DNA of 10,598 nucleotides from Verrucomicrobiota bacterium (lineage in GTDB: Bacteria > Verrucomicrobiota > Verrucomicrobiia > Chthoniobacterales > UBA10450). A program made the position numbers and the translations under genes. Of this stretch, positions 1-6,088 are shown in pieces. The stretch's first letter is position 1, and every line of letters starts with the position of its first letter. The stretch is from assembly GCA_003219395.1 (NCBI GenBank), contig QHOR01000171.1, forward strand, positions 1 through 10,598, given 5' to 3'. The notes beneath the pieces were generated by a model. The model saw only the letters and a program-made list of their open reading frames with translations, did no database searches and had not been told where the DNA came from.

Positions 1-276
<276 letters not shown>

Positions 277-325
277 AATGCCGGATGACGATTCACAAGA
301 TCGATATCCGGCATTTTTCTTTTTT
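277..325 (+). terminator. Intrinsic terminator after 16S rRNA
   Basis: There is a perfect 10-bp stem, AATGCCGGAT (277-286) with ATCCGGCATT (306-315). An inner CGAT/ATCG pairing (289-292/300-303) extends it after a mismatch. A T-rich run, TTTTTCTTTTTT, follows immediately at 314-325. On the + strand this is a textbook rho-independent terminator about 250 nt after the 16S end. On the minus strand the hairpin is preceded by A's and not followed by T's, so it would not serve the convergent NTF2-like gene well. It implies that the 16S is transcribed without 23S. Confidence 0.85.
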
Positions 326-411
326 GACCAATCATCCCGTTTTCACTCGGCGGAAGTGGAGAAATCTGCCGAACATTTCTGGTTTCAGGTTCACATGCCG
401 TTAGCGACGCT

Positions 412-864
412 CTATTTTTCCAGCGCTGAAACATGCCCGGCGGCAAGCTGCCATCGCCCATCGCGCTTGACCAGTGTGTCCGTGAACTGCACCACGTGAT
501 CGAATGCTTTGCCTTCCGATGTTCCTTTGACGCGCGTTTTTCCGAGCACAACCGCCATGTTGTCGCCGTAGAGTCGCGCAATCATGTCGTAATTCTCGAA
601 CACGTCGTAATGCACTTTCCCACTGCGCAGCTCGTTGATCTCATCCGCTCGCGTGCTTACATCGCCATTCGAAAGCGTGAGCGTGAAGTCAGCAGTCAGC
701 ACGTGCTCGAGCGCGGCAGGATCCGCATCGAGGAATGCTTTGCACGCATCGTGTTCGAACTGCAGCACCTCTTTTTCGGCAGACGTTTCCGCAACCGCGA
801 GTCGACAGAACGAAGCAGCCAACAGAGCGATAACCATCCCGGTCTTCAGATTGTACGCTGGCAT
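412..864 (-). CDS. Exported NTF2-like (DUF4440/SnoaL-type) protein
   Basis: This is a 150-residue protein with an N-terminal signal peptide: a basic start, the hydrophobic core GMVIALLAASFCRLAVA, and probable cleavage after residue ~25. It is followed by a single NTF2-like domain, with helices around EKEVLQFEHDACKAFLDADPAALEHVL, the strand motif ADFTLTLSNGDVSTRADEI, and the C-terminal strands FTDTLVKRDGRWQLAAGHVS. In this cone-shaped fold family the domain acts as a small-molecule binding pocket or a minor enzyme; no catalytic role can be assigned. It is probably periplasmic. No clear Shine-Dalgarno is seen, and Met10 is an alternative start. It is the last gene of the minus-strand run, 18 bp after the frame-corrected stop of the GFA gene. 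It is homologous to the NTF2-like gene at 1573-2046 (shared GKAFD, F-DT-V and G-A-S spacing). Confidence 0.8.
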   Translation of the reverse strand: MPAYNLKTGMVIALLAASFCRLAVAETSAEKEVLQFEHDACKAFLDADPAALEHVLTADFTLTLSNGDVSTRADEINELRSGKVHYDVFENYDMIARLYGDNMAVVLGKTRVKGTSEGKAFDHVVQFTDTLVKRDGRWQLAAGHVSALEK

Positions 865-882
865 AAGTTCAGTTTTTATTGA

Positions 883-1283
883 CTAGGAAGGATACTTTTC
901 GAATTTTCGCAGCGCCGGATTCATTTGATCCCATGGATGCGCGTCTGATGTCCACACATCCACTTGCGGGTTGAACCAACTCGGATCATCCAGGCTGGCA
1001 ACTCTGATCGCCACAATATCTGGGTTTGCGTCATTCCTGGCCAGAATCGGCGAGCCGCAGTCAGCACAAAAGCCTCGATGCGTCTTTCCACGAAGCGCAG
1101 TGAACCTTGCGAGAGCTTAAAACTTTCCTTCGGCACGATGACGAAAGACGAAAACGCGCCTCCACTGGATCGCTGGCAATCCCGACAGTGACAGTGAAGC
1201 ATTAAAAGCGGTTCTGCCTTGGATTCGTAGCGAATCGCGCCGCAAGCGCATCCGCCGGAAACGGGTGTGGTGATCTTTTTCAT
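883..1283 (-). pseudogene. GFA-family zinc protein gene split by a frameshift
   Basis: The first ~63 codons encode a typical GFA (glutathione-dependent formaldehyde-activating-like) fold start. GGCACGAIRYE holds Cys12 and Cys14, and HCHCRDCQRSSGGAF holds Cys31, Cys33 and Cys36. Read straight on, the frame loses the family pattern after GSLRFV and stops at 921. In the neighbouring frame, from about 1089 downward, the expected second half appears: GKTHRGFCADCGSPI with the last zinc Cys pair, then DIVAIRVASLDDPSWFNP and DVWTSDAHPWDQ, ending at a TAG at 883-885. A 1-nt loss (or equivalent) near 1088-1094 therefore breaks the gene; restored, it is ~133 aa, normal for the family. It may be a true pseudogene or a sequence error. 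Family members bind zinc, and many have no proven substrate. It is followed closely by the NTF2-like gene at 864. Confidence 0.85.
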
Positions 1284-1362
1284 AAGGTTACTGTACGCTT
1301 CATGTGTCCTTTACCATTTCTTGTCATATCGCTGTTGTTATTTGCCACGACAGGTGACGCGG

Positions 1363-1476
1363 TTACGGCACGACTCCCAGCTGTCGCATCAAGGTCAGCT
1401 CGTCCGTGACTCCAGTGCTCGGCGATGCGTCCATCGCGGAGTGCTAACACTCGACGGTTGTTTCCATCTATCTCTT
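1363..1476 (-). pseudogene. SnoaL-like ester cyclase C-terminal remnant
   Basis: Between the GFA gene and the second NTF2-like gene, the minus strand encodes a recognisable C-terminus of a SnoaL-like (NTF2-superfamily) protein. Residues VLALRDGRIAEHW come from about 1450 to 1412. After a 1-base slip at 1411, VTDELTLMRQLGVVP continues to a TAA at 1363-1365. The string DGRIAEHW followed by a short linker and a QLG-x-x-P end is characteristic of that group. Upstream only IDGNNRR can be added before a stop near 1478, so the N-terminal ~100 residues are gone. I read this as a decayed gene fragment. It fits a run that already holds two NTF2-like genes. Its frameshift and missing front argue against function. 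Confidence 0.6.
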
Positions 1477-1572
1477 ACGCTCCTTACTATTTTGTTTGGC
1501 GGTGTTTGTTTATCGTTTGGTATTTCTCGTTCGTTCACTGATAAACCGAATGAACCGTTGACTTCAGAACAG

Positions 1573-2046
1573 TCAGTGCTCGCCCTTGGTGAGCTCGGGA
1601 CTCTTAGGAATTCTTGTCGAAGCCTGACCAAATACGTAGCGACAGCCATTGGGAGTACGAACATAGGTGTCGCTAAACCACAGTTTGTAGTCGAACGCCT
1701 TGCCATCTTCGGTTCCCCTGGCCCACAACAAAGCAGTCACCACAGCGGTATCGTCCCACACGCGGACGGTTTGGTTGGTTTCCTCCTGGCGTTCATAACT
1801 CACACGCTTGTTTCGGGCTTCCTCCAGTAGATCAGCTTTGGTGTAGGTTTTGCCAAGACCTGTGACTAATACAAAGTTATCAGCTAAAATCCGGTTCATT
1901 GTGGCCACATCATTGTTCTTTACAGCCGCCTGATACTCGGTATCGAGTGCCGCGACAATCCGTTCGTCATCGCCTGAACATTGACCTTTTTTCGCGGGGG
2001 CTAGCATGAGAGCCATCCCGATTACAAACGGGACCGACCGGTTCAC
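1573..2046 (-). CDS. Exported NTF2-like (DUF4440-type) protein
   Basis: I chose the GTG at 2046-2044, which gives 157 aa and lies two bases after the stop of the upstream DUF5069 gene. The frame is open back to a GTG at 2103, but those extra 19 codons overlap the upstream gene and look uncoded. From the chosen start the protein has a short basic N-terminus, a hydrophobic stretch (VPFVIGMALMLAPA) typical of a signal peptide, and then an NTF2-like domain. The domain runs from DDERIVAALDTEYQAAVKNN, through MNRILADNFVLVTGLGKTYT, to DGKAFDYKLWFSDTYV and CRYVFGQAS. The ligand is unknown. Translation is probably coupled to the upstream gene. It looks like a paralogue of the gene at 412-864. A Cys sits where many relatives carry Trp in the G-W-(R/Q)-(Y/L) strand (residue before RYVFGQAS). 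Confidence 0.75.
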   Translation of the reverse strand: MNRSVPFVIGMALMLAPAKKGQCSGDDERIVAALDTEYQAAVKNNDVATMNRILADNFVLVTGLGKTYTKADLLEEARNKRVSYERQEETNQTVRVWDDTAVVTALLWARGTEDGKAFDYKLWFSDTYVRTPNGCRYVFGQASTRIPKSPELTKGEH

Positions 2047-2048
2047 AT

Positions 2049-2489
2049 TCAAAACGCGTTTCGCGGCGTTCTTCCTTCTTCTACATCGTGGAGGTCCATC
2101 CACGTTTGGATATCATCGCGATCGCCGAAACCTGCTCGCTTCTTGGCTGCCTGCAGGTCCGCGCTGGCCTCATCTCGCCAGCCACGTTTTCTTAAAAACG
2201 CATTCCAGATCGCGATCTCCTCTTCGTTAGGCCGTCGGCCGCGCTCAAAGCACCATTCGAGAATTTCCTCATCGGATCCGCCCTTCAAAGTTCGCTCCAC
2301 AAGCTCGTCGTAATTTACTCCGAGAAACCTCGTGCAGCGGGAGTCGAACAAAGTGGGATCCTCCACACCGACGAAGTAGTCCGAGGGTAAACGGCCCGCC
2401 GCATGGAGCCGAATTTTGTCCAGCATTCGGGAAAAATAGATCAGGCCTTTCGTCTGAATATAGTCACTACAGGGATTCTGTGTTTGCAT
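2049..2489 (-). CDS. DUF5069 domain-containing protein
   Basis: This 146-residue soluble protein matches the DUF5069 pattern as I know it. It has MLDKIRLHAAGRLPSDYF early, SRCTRFLGVNYDELVER in the middle, and a conserved core of DEEILEWCFERGRRP followed by EEIAIWNAFLRKRGWRD, then RDDIQTWMDLHDVEEGR at the end. The function of the family is not established; it is acidic and Trp-rich near the C-terminus, with no signal peptide or membrane segment. It is the first gene of the minus-strand run, and its stop is 2 bp from the GTG of the next gene. The ATG at 2489 has no obvious Shine-Dalgarno. It is divergent from the MocR regulator, which makes it the most likely regulated neighbour. Confidence 0.85.
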   Translation of the reverse strand: MQTQNPCSDYIQTKGLIYFSRMLDKIRLHAAGRLPSDYFVGVEDPTLFDSRCTRFLGVNYDELVERTLKGGSDEEILEWCFERGRRPNEEEIAIWNAFLRKRGWRDEASADLQAAKKRAGFGDRDDIQTWMDLHDVEEGRTPRNAF

Positions 2490-2509
2490 TCAAAGAAAAG
2501 CTTGTAGCC

Positions 2510-2605
2510 GTATGGCCGAGAGTCAACGATCCACTTCGCCCGAAGCGGCCATACCACTTCGACACTAGCTTGCGCAGACGGGCAGTTGGCATAATTAGCG
2601 TAATT
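2510..2605. promoter_or_regulatory. Divergent control region with candidate operator repeats
   Basis: The stretch between the DUF5069 start (2489) and the regulator start (2669) holds nested symmetric elements. There is a perfect 9-bp inverted repeat, GTATGGCCG (2510-2518) and CGGCCATAC (2546-2554). Inside its right side is a 5-bp palindrome, CTTCG-CC-CGAAG (2534-2545). Two direct copies of CCACTTCG lie at 2531-2538 and 2554-2561, 23 bp apart, and the second is preceded by ATA. The palindrome AATTA-GCG-TAATT lies at 2593-2605. MocR regulators such as GabR bind spaced direct repeats, so the direct CCACTTCG pair is the best operator candidate. A weak -35-like TTGGCA is at 2586-2591; no convincing -10 box is seen. 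Confidence 0.45.
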
Positions 2606-2668
2606 TGAATAGTGAAAAAAGTTCCAGGTAAAAAAACGGGTAGGAAGCAGCGGCGACGTCACTCGATC

Positions 2669-4150
2669 ATGGCTTTTGAAATGGTTCAGCTTGACCGCGC
2701 TTCCCATGAACCTCTCCATGAACAACTGTACCGGCAGATTCGCGATGAATTGGTTTCAGCAAGCTTCAACCATAATTCTTCACGACTCCCCTCCTCTCGC
2801 GAGCTTGCGATTGACCTGGGAGTATCGCGATTCACTGTGAACGTCGCCTTCTCGAGACTTCATTCGGAAGGTTATCTCCAATCGAAAATCGGATCCGGCA
2901 CGTTCGTGGCGGATCCCTTACCCGAAACTTTCCTAAGTGCGCGAGCGGCAAGGGCAGAGCCACATACACAACGTCCACCCCGTGTTTCCGATCGAGTAAA
3001 GGGTATCCCAGACCAGCGGGTCGGTCATCAATTTGATTTCGGAATCGCCGGCCCACCAGGCGTCACGTTCGTCCCTGCCGTCGCAGCGCTTGACGAATTT
3101 CCGATCGCAGTTTGGGAGCGACTCAGAGCAGAAGTTCTTGCACAAAAGGGAGCGCATCTGCTCCAGTATGCCTCAAGCCGTGGTGAACCTGACTTGCGCA
3201 AAGCGCTGGCGACTTATTTGTGTGATTACAGAGGCGCGCGTTGTCACCCGGACCAGATCATCATTACCGCTGGAACGCAGCAGGCGATGATGATCAGCGC
3301 GATGGCCCTGGTAAATCGCGGAGAGGTTGCATGGATGGAAGATCCGGGATTTTACCAGGCTCGCCGAGCTTTTGGCTTTGCAGGCGCGATCGTTGTTCCA
3401 CAGCCTGTTGATCGGGAAGGGATCACCATCACGCGGTCGTCCCGACAGCGGTCGCCGAAAATCATCTATGTTACTCCTTCTCATCAATTCCCACTTGGTA
3501 TGACCATGAGCCTGGCGCGGAGGACGGCATTGATCGATTTTGCCCGCACCTGCGACGCTTACATTTTCGAGGATGATCACAACTCGGAATTTCGGTACAC
3601 CGGTCCCCCGCTCCCATGCCTGCAGGGGCTTGATAACGCCGGCCGGGTTATCTATGCCGGCACAATGAGTAAAATTCTCTATCCATCTCTGCGCCTGGGT
3701 TACATCCTTGCACCAGAGCGATTGATCGAGCCAATGATTAAGGTTCGCGCAGTGATGGATCAACATTCACCCGCAATCGATCAGGCCACACTCGCTCGAT
3801 TTTTGACGGAGGGATTTTTCCTCAGTCACATCAAGCGGATGCGGAAACTGTATTCTGACCGACGAGAATACTTCGTCGAACAATTCAACGCTTTGTTGAG
3901 CAAGCATTTTATGCTGGAGATTCCCGAAGCCGGGCTGCATTTTGTTGCCTGGCTGCGGCGAAAAACAGACTTACCGCTGATCACCAATGTCTGCAAAGAA
4001 ATCGGCATGAGGCCGTCACCATTGTCATCCTGCTTTATGAAAGCGGAGCCGGAAGCCGCACTTACTTTCGGGTTCGCGGCGTGGTCGCGCGCGCAGATTC
4101 GAGAAGGTCTCAGCAAATTTGCTGCGGCGCTTAATTCGAAATTGAATTAG
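2669..4150 (+). CDS. MocR/PdxR-type GntR regulator with aminotransferase-like PLP domain
   Basis: The protein is 493 aa from the ATG at 2669. The frame is open back to a GTG at 2612, but that adds 19 very basic residues not expected in the family. Numbered from 2612, residues ~34-98 form the winged helix (PLHEQLYRQIRDEL, RLPSSRELAIDLGVSRFTV, EGYLQSKIGSGTFV). Residues ~140-510 are a fold-type I aminotransferase-like domain with LLQYASSRGEPDLRKALATY, TAGTQQAM, YVTPSHQFPLG and TMSKILYPSLRLGY, whose Lys354 would form the PLP Schiff base. The usual EDDYD-EFRY motif reads EDDHNSEFRY: Asp321 (ring nitrogen contact) is kept, but the Tyr and second Asp are His323 and Asn324. It should bind DNA as a dimer and sense PLP or a PLP-amine adduct. 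No vitamin B6 or GABA genes are adjacent; the divergent DUF5069 run is the likely target. Confidence 0.92.
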   Translation: MAFEMVQLDRASHEPLHEQLYRQIRDELVSASFNHNSSRLPSSRELAIDLGVSRFTVNVAFSRLHSEGYLQSKIGSGTFVADPLPETFLSARAARAEPHTQRPPRVSDRVKGIPDQRVGHQFDFGIAGPPGVTFVPAVAALDEFPIAVWERLRAEVLAQKGAHLLQYASSRGEPDLRKALATYLCDYRGARCHPDQIIITAGTQQAMMISAMALVNRGEVAWMEDPGFYQARRAFGFAGAIVVPQPVDREGITITRSSRQRSPKIIYVTPSHQFPLGMTMSLARRTALIDFARTCDAYIFEDDHNSEFRYTGPPLPCLQGLDNAGRVIYAGTMSKILYPSLRLGYILAPERLIEPMIKVRAVMDQHSPAIDQATLARFLTEGFFLSHIKRMRKLYSDRREYFVEQFNALLSKHFMLEIPEAGLHFVAWLRRKTDLPLITNVCKEIGMRPSPLSSCFMKAEPEAALTFGFAAWSRAQIREGLSKFAAALNSKLN

Positions 4151-4372
4151 CTAGTTAGCGATACGCCAACGCGTAGGGCCGGTTCTTCACGAACCGGCGG
4201 GGCATCATTCCATTGCCCTGTGAGCTCACGAAGAGGCTCTCCACGACCCTCGTTGGTCGCTTACTCCAAGCGGGAATTAGAAATGGCACGTACCGAACCG
4301 TCGAAGTGGCTATGGTAGCGACCCACAAGCAATCCCTAAGGTGTGGTATGAAAATTAACAAAGGAGACAAAT
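4151..4372 (+). other. Intergenic leader before the HAF-repeat gene
   Basis: No gene is called in these 222 bases. An 8-bp perfect hairpin, GCCGGTTC (4178-4185)/GAACCGGC (4191-4198), with loop TTCAC lies just after the regulator stop. No T-run follows on the + strand, so it is a weak terminator candidate at best. The rest should hold the promoter of the exported protein, but I cannot point to convincing -35/-10 boxes. The minus strand is open for 71 codons here, without Shine-Dalgarno or recognisable domain, and I do not call it. Confidence 0.4.
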
Positions 4373-5605
4373 ATGATTACACAATTGATAACTAAAAGAT
4401 TTAGTCCAACTCTCGGCATTGTTGTGGCTGCTATCTGCTGCGCAGTACCTTTAGCGCCAACACACGCACAGAGACTGGAAACAACAAAGTCAAAAACGCT
4501 GTATCAAGTGTCGACTCTGCCCGATTTCGGCGGAACGAGTAGCGGAGGAAACAGCATCAATGACCAAAGCTGGGTCGCAGGCTATTCAAGGCTGGTGGAT
4601 AGGAATCGGCACGCCACGCTGTGGCGAAACAGCTTGCTCACCGACCTCGGCACACTTGGCGGACCAAACAGCAGTGTCACGTGGAATGTGAAAAATACGT
4701 CGGGAATGATCGTCGGCATTTCTCAAACCGCCGATCCCGAGCCTAACGGAGAGGCCTGGAGTAGCGCGGCCTTCTACAGTACACCTAACAATGTCGGATA
4801 TATCAATCTCGGCTTTGTCTGGCAAAACAATCAGATGAGGGGGCTTGCCCCGTTCCCAGGGGGAAATAACGGTTTTGCAACCGGGGCCAACAACTTCGGT
4901 CAGGTAGTCGGATGGGCGGAGAATGGAGTTCACGACCCCACCTGTTGCTGCACTCAAGTGCTGCAGTTTCGCCCGGCAGTATGGGACACTGGATCGGGAG
5001 ACCAGATCCATGACCTACCTCTGCTCACAGGCGATACGTCGGGAGCCGCGACTGCGATCAATGACAATGGTCAGATCGTGGGCATCTCGGGTATTTGCGA
5101 CCAGGCTGTTGGAAGGCGTACGGCCAAGCACGCCGTGCTCTGGGAAAATGGCACCGTGACGGACATTTATCCAAATGCGCCAGCGCCATGGTGGAATACG
5201 CCCACGGCAATCAATCAACGCGGCGATGTCGTCGGATTTGCTGGCGACCCGGCCTTTGTTGAAGGTGACGTCTTACACGCTTTCATGTGGACCAGAGAGG
5301 ATGGTATCCGGGAGCTGAAACCCTTGCCAAACCGTACACCACAACATGTAGACAGTGAGGCCTACGGGATTAATGAAGCGCGGCAGGTGGTCGGCGTCTC
5401 GTGCGACGCAGACCAGGTTGATTGTCGTGCCGTTATTTGGGATCACGGCAACACGCCGACAGACCTCAACGATCTCAAAGGCAGCTATTCTGGATTTCTC
5501 GCGCTCGCGAAAGACATAAATAACAAAGGAGAGATTACAGGTAGAGCTATCGACTCAATGGGGGCATTAAAGGCCTATTTGGCGGTTCCTGTTGGACGGA
5601 AATAA
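4373..5605 (+). CDS. Secreted HAF-repeat (extracellular beta-repeat) protein
   Basis: The protein has 410 residues and a signal peptide: Lys8-Arg9, the hydrophobic core LGIVVAAICCAVPLAP, and likely cleavage after THA near residue 32. The mature part is built of repeated units of the form (A/S/G)-I-N-(D/N/Q)-x-G-x-(V/I)-V-G-x-(S/A), at ~61-73, 108-118, 171-182, 228-239, 279-290, 332-343 and 381-391. They alternate with H-A-(V/F/T)-(L/M)-W-x-x-G/N segments and the DLGTLGG element at 91-97. This is the HAF-repeat pattern, probably a beta-propeller-like extracellular protein. The molecular function of the family is unknown. AAAGGAG at 4360-4366, 6 nt before the ATG, is one of the few clear Shine-Dalgarno sites in the window. 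Oddities are a Cys triplet at 191-193 and further Cys at 242, 344 and 351, suggesting disulphides. It stands alone on its strand. Confidence 0.88.
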   Translation: MITQLITKRFSPTLGIVVAAICCAVPLAPTHAQRLETTKSKTLYQVSTLPDFGGTSSGGNSINDQSWVAGYSRLVDRNRHATLWRNSLLTDLGTLGGPNSSVTWNVKNTSGMIVGISQTADPEPNGEAWSSAAFYSTPNNVGYINLGFVWQNNQMRGLAPFPGGNNGFATGANNFGQVVGWAENGVHDPTCCCTQVLQFRPAVWDTGSGDQIHDLPLLTGDTSGAATAINDNGQIVGISGICDQAVGRRTAKHAVLWENGTVTDIYPNAPAPWWNTPTAINQRGDVVGFAGDPAFVEGDVLHAFMWTREDGIRELKPLPNRTPQHVDSEAYGINEARQVVGVSCDADQVDCRAVIWDHGNTPTDLNDLKGSYSGFLALAKDINNKGEITGRAIDSMGALKAYLAVPVGRK

Positions 5606-5666
5606 CCCAGAGAAAATTCGTCCGCTTTCCCGCAAACGCAGCTTTGCCTGTTCAAAGGAGGAGACG

Positions 5667-5774
5667 ATGGCCGGATGGCGGTACATATGGCCATCCGGCC
5701 TCGGCATTCGCCAAAACGACAATGACCAGCAGGTGCGCTCTCCTGATATTTGCAATCTTCAGTCGACAATCTAA
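5667..5774 (+). CDS. Possible 35-residue small protein
   Basis: This short ORF has an unusually good start: AAGGAGG at 5655-5661, 5 nt before the ATG. It encodes MAGWRYIWPSGLGIRQNDND followed by 15 more residues, ending at TAA 5772-5774. I recognise no family; the N-terminus is aromatic (three Trp/Tyr in residues 4-8) and the rest is polar. Its start codon sits at the foot of an 11-bp hairpin that would limit ribosome access. It lies between the HAF gene and tRNA-Ala and ends inside a tandem repeat, which weakens the case. It could instead be a chance ORF in a 3' untranslated region. Confidence 0.3.
   Translation: MAGWRYIWPSGLGIRQNDNDQQVRSPDICNLQSTI
5669..5700 (+). terminator. GC-rich hairpin after the HAF-repeat gene
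   Basis: A perfect 11-bp stem, GGCCGGATGGC (5669-5679) with GCCATCCGGCC (5690-5700), has a 10-nt loop. It lies 64 bp after the HAF stop. No U-run follows on either strand, so it may be a transcript 3'-end or stability structure rather than a classic terminator. It also overlaps the start of the possible small ORF and could act as a translational switch for it. Confidence 0.4.
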
Positions 5775-5788
5775 AGTCGACAATTTAC
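5761..5788. repeat. Tandem 14-bp repeat before tRNA-Ala
   Basis: Two head-to-tail 14-bp units are present, AGTCGACAATCTAA (5761-5774) and AGTCGACAATTTAC (5775-5788), differing at two positions. They end 2 bp before the tRNA gene. The core TCGACAAT is the complement of ATTGTCGA in the inverted repeat after the tRNA, so both seem to belong to the same short repeat family. They occupy the place where a tRNA promoter would be expected. Confidence 0.7.
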
Positions 5789-5790
5789 AA

Positions 5791-5863
5791 GGGGGCATAG
5801 CTCAGTTGGTAGAGCGCCAGCTTTGCAAGCTGGAAGTCAGGGGTTCGAATCCCCTTGCCTCCA
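5791..5863 (+). tRNA. tRNA-Ala (anticodon TGC)
   Basis: A full cloverleaf is present. The 7-bp acceptor GGGGGCA pairs with TGCCTCC (one G-T pair). The D-arm GCTCAGTTGGTAGAGC and the anticodon stem CCAGC/GCTGG with loop TTTGCAA follow, giving TGC at 5824-5826. The T-arm has GTTCGAATC, and the discriminator is A. CCA is not encoded (GTT follows), so it must be added after transcription. With the Ile(GAT) gene downstream it forms the pair normally sitting in the 16S-23S spacer, here without adjacent rRNA. Confidence 0.97.
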
Positions 5864-5873
5864 GTTTATTTTC

Positions 5874-5963
5874 GATTTGCGATTTTCGATTGTCGATTTA
5901 AGTAAATGCGCGCCGCGTGCGCCACGAAAAACAAATTGAAAATCGGCAATCGAAATTCGAAAC
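5874..5963. repeat. Imperfect inverted repeat between the two tRNA genes
   Basis: TTTCGATTGTCGATTT (5884-5899) faces AAATCGGCAATCGAAA (5940-5955), 16 bp with one mismatch (a G-U in RNA). Outside this, TTTGCGAT on the left and TTCGAAAC on the right extend the match imperfectly. The left arm also looks internally repeated (CGATTTGCGATTTTCGATTG). A GC-rich 40-bp centre (GCGCGCCGCGTGCGCC) separates the arms. It could fold as a long hairpin in a dicistronic tRNA precursor, or it may be a dispersed palindromic element. Confidence 0.6.
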
Positions 5964-5985
5964 TTCCGGCGCGTAGCCGCCAAGC

Positions 5986-6059
5986 GGGCCTGTAGCTCAG
6001 TTGGTTAGAGCATGCGCTTGATAAGCGCAGGGTCACTGGTTCGAGCCCAGTCAGGCCCA
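5986..6059 (+). tRNA. tRNA-Ile (anticodon GAT)
   Basis: A full cloverleaf is present. Acceptor GGGCCTG pairs with CAGGCCC. The D-arm GCTCAGTTGGTTAGAGC and the anticodon stem TGCGC/GCGCA with loop TTGATAA follow, giving GAT at 6020-6022. The T-arm has GGTTCGAGCC, and the discriminator is A. CCA is not encoded. It lies 122 bp after tRNA-Ala and may share its transcript. Order Ala-Ile is the reverse of the usual spacer order, and no 23S gene follows; the next gene is convergent. Confidence 0.97.
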
Positions 6060-6065
6060 TTTTCT

Positions 6066-6088
6066 CTTTCGGTAATTAGAACTGAAAG
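6066..6088. terminator. Weak hairpin at the tRNA-Ile / MBOAT convergence
   Basis: CTTTCGGT (6066-6073) pairs with ACTGAAAG (6081-6088), 8 bp with one G-U on the + strand, loop AATTAGA. It starts 7 nt after tRNA-Ile and overlaps the stop codon of the minus-strand MBOAT gene (6076-6078). Neither strand has a following U-run, so termination here is only a suggestion from its position between convergent genes. Confidence 0.3.

Noticed and set aside
2047..2103. Upstream GTG start at 2103 for the NTF2-like gene
   Set aside because: The added codons overlap the DUF5069 coding end and place a basic, non-signal stretch before the signal peptide; GTG 2046 directly after the upstream stop is preferred.
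2612..2668. GTG start for the MocR gene at 2612
   Set aside because: It adds 19 Lys/Arg-rich residues not expected before the winged helix and would sit on or before the likely transcription start; the ATG at 2669 fits the family better.
4155..4370. Minus-strand 71-codon ORF ending RRFVKNRPYALAYR
   Set aside because: There is no Shine-Dalgarno or known domain. Part of it is forced by the GCCGGTTC/GAACCGGC hairpin, and it lies in the upstream region of a well-supported gene.
5644..5901. Plus-strand 85-codon ORF with GGIAQLVERQLCKLEVRGSN
   Set aside because: It is the translation of tRNA-Ala itself, a common false gene.
5866..6060. Minus-strand 64-codon ORF starting MGLTGLEPVTLRLSS
   Set aside because: It is the antisense of tRNA-Ile plus spacer; this peptide is a familiar artefact of translating tRNA genes backwards.
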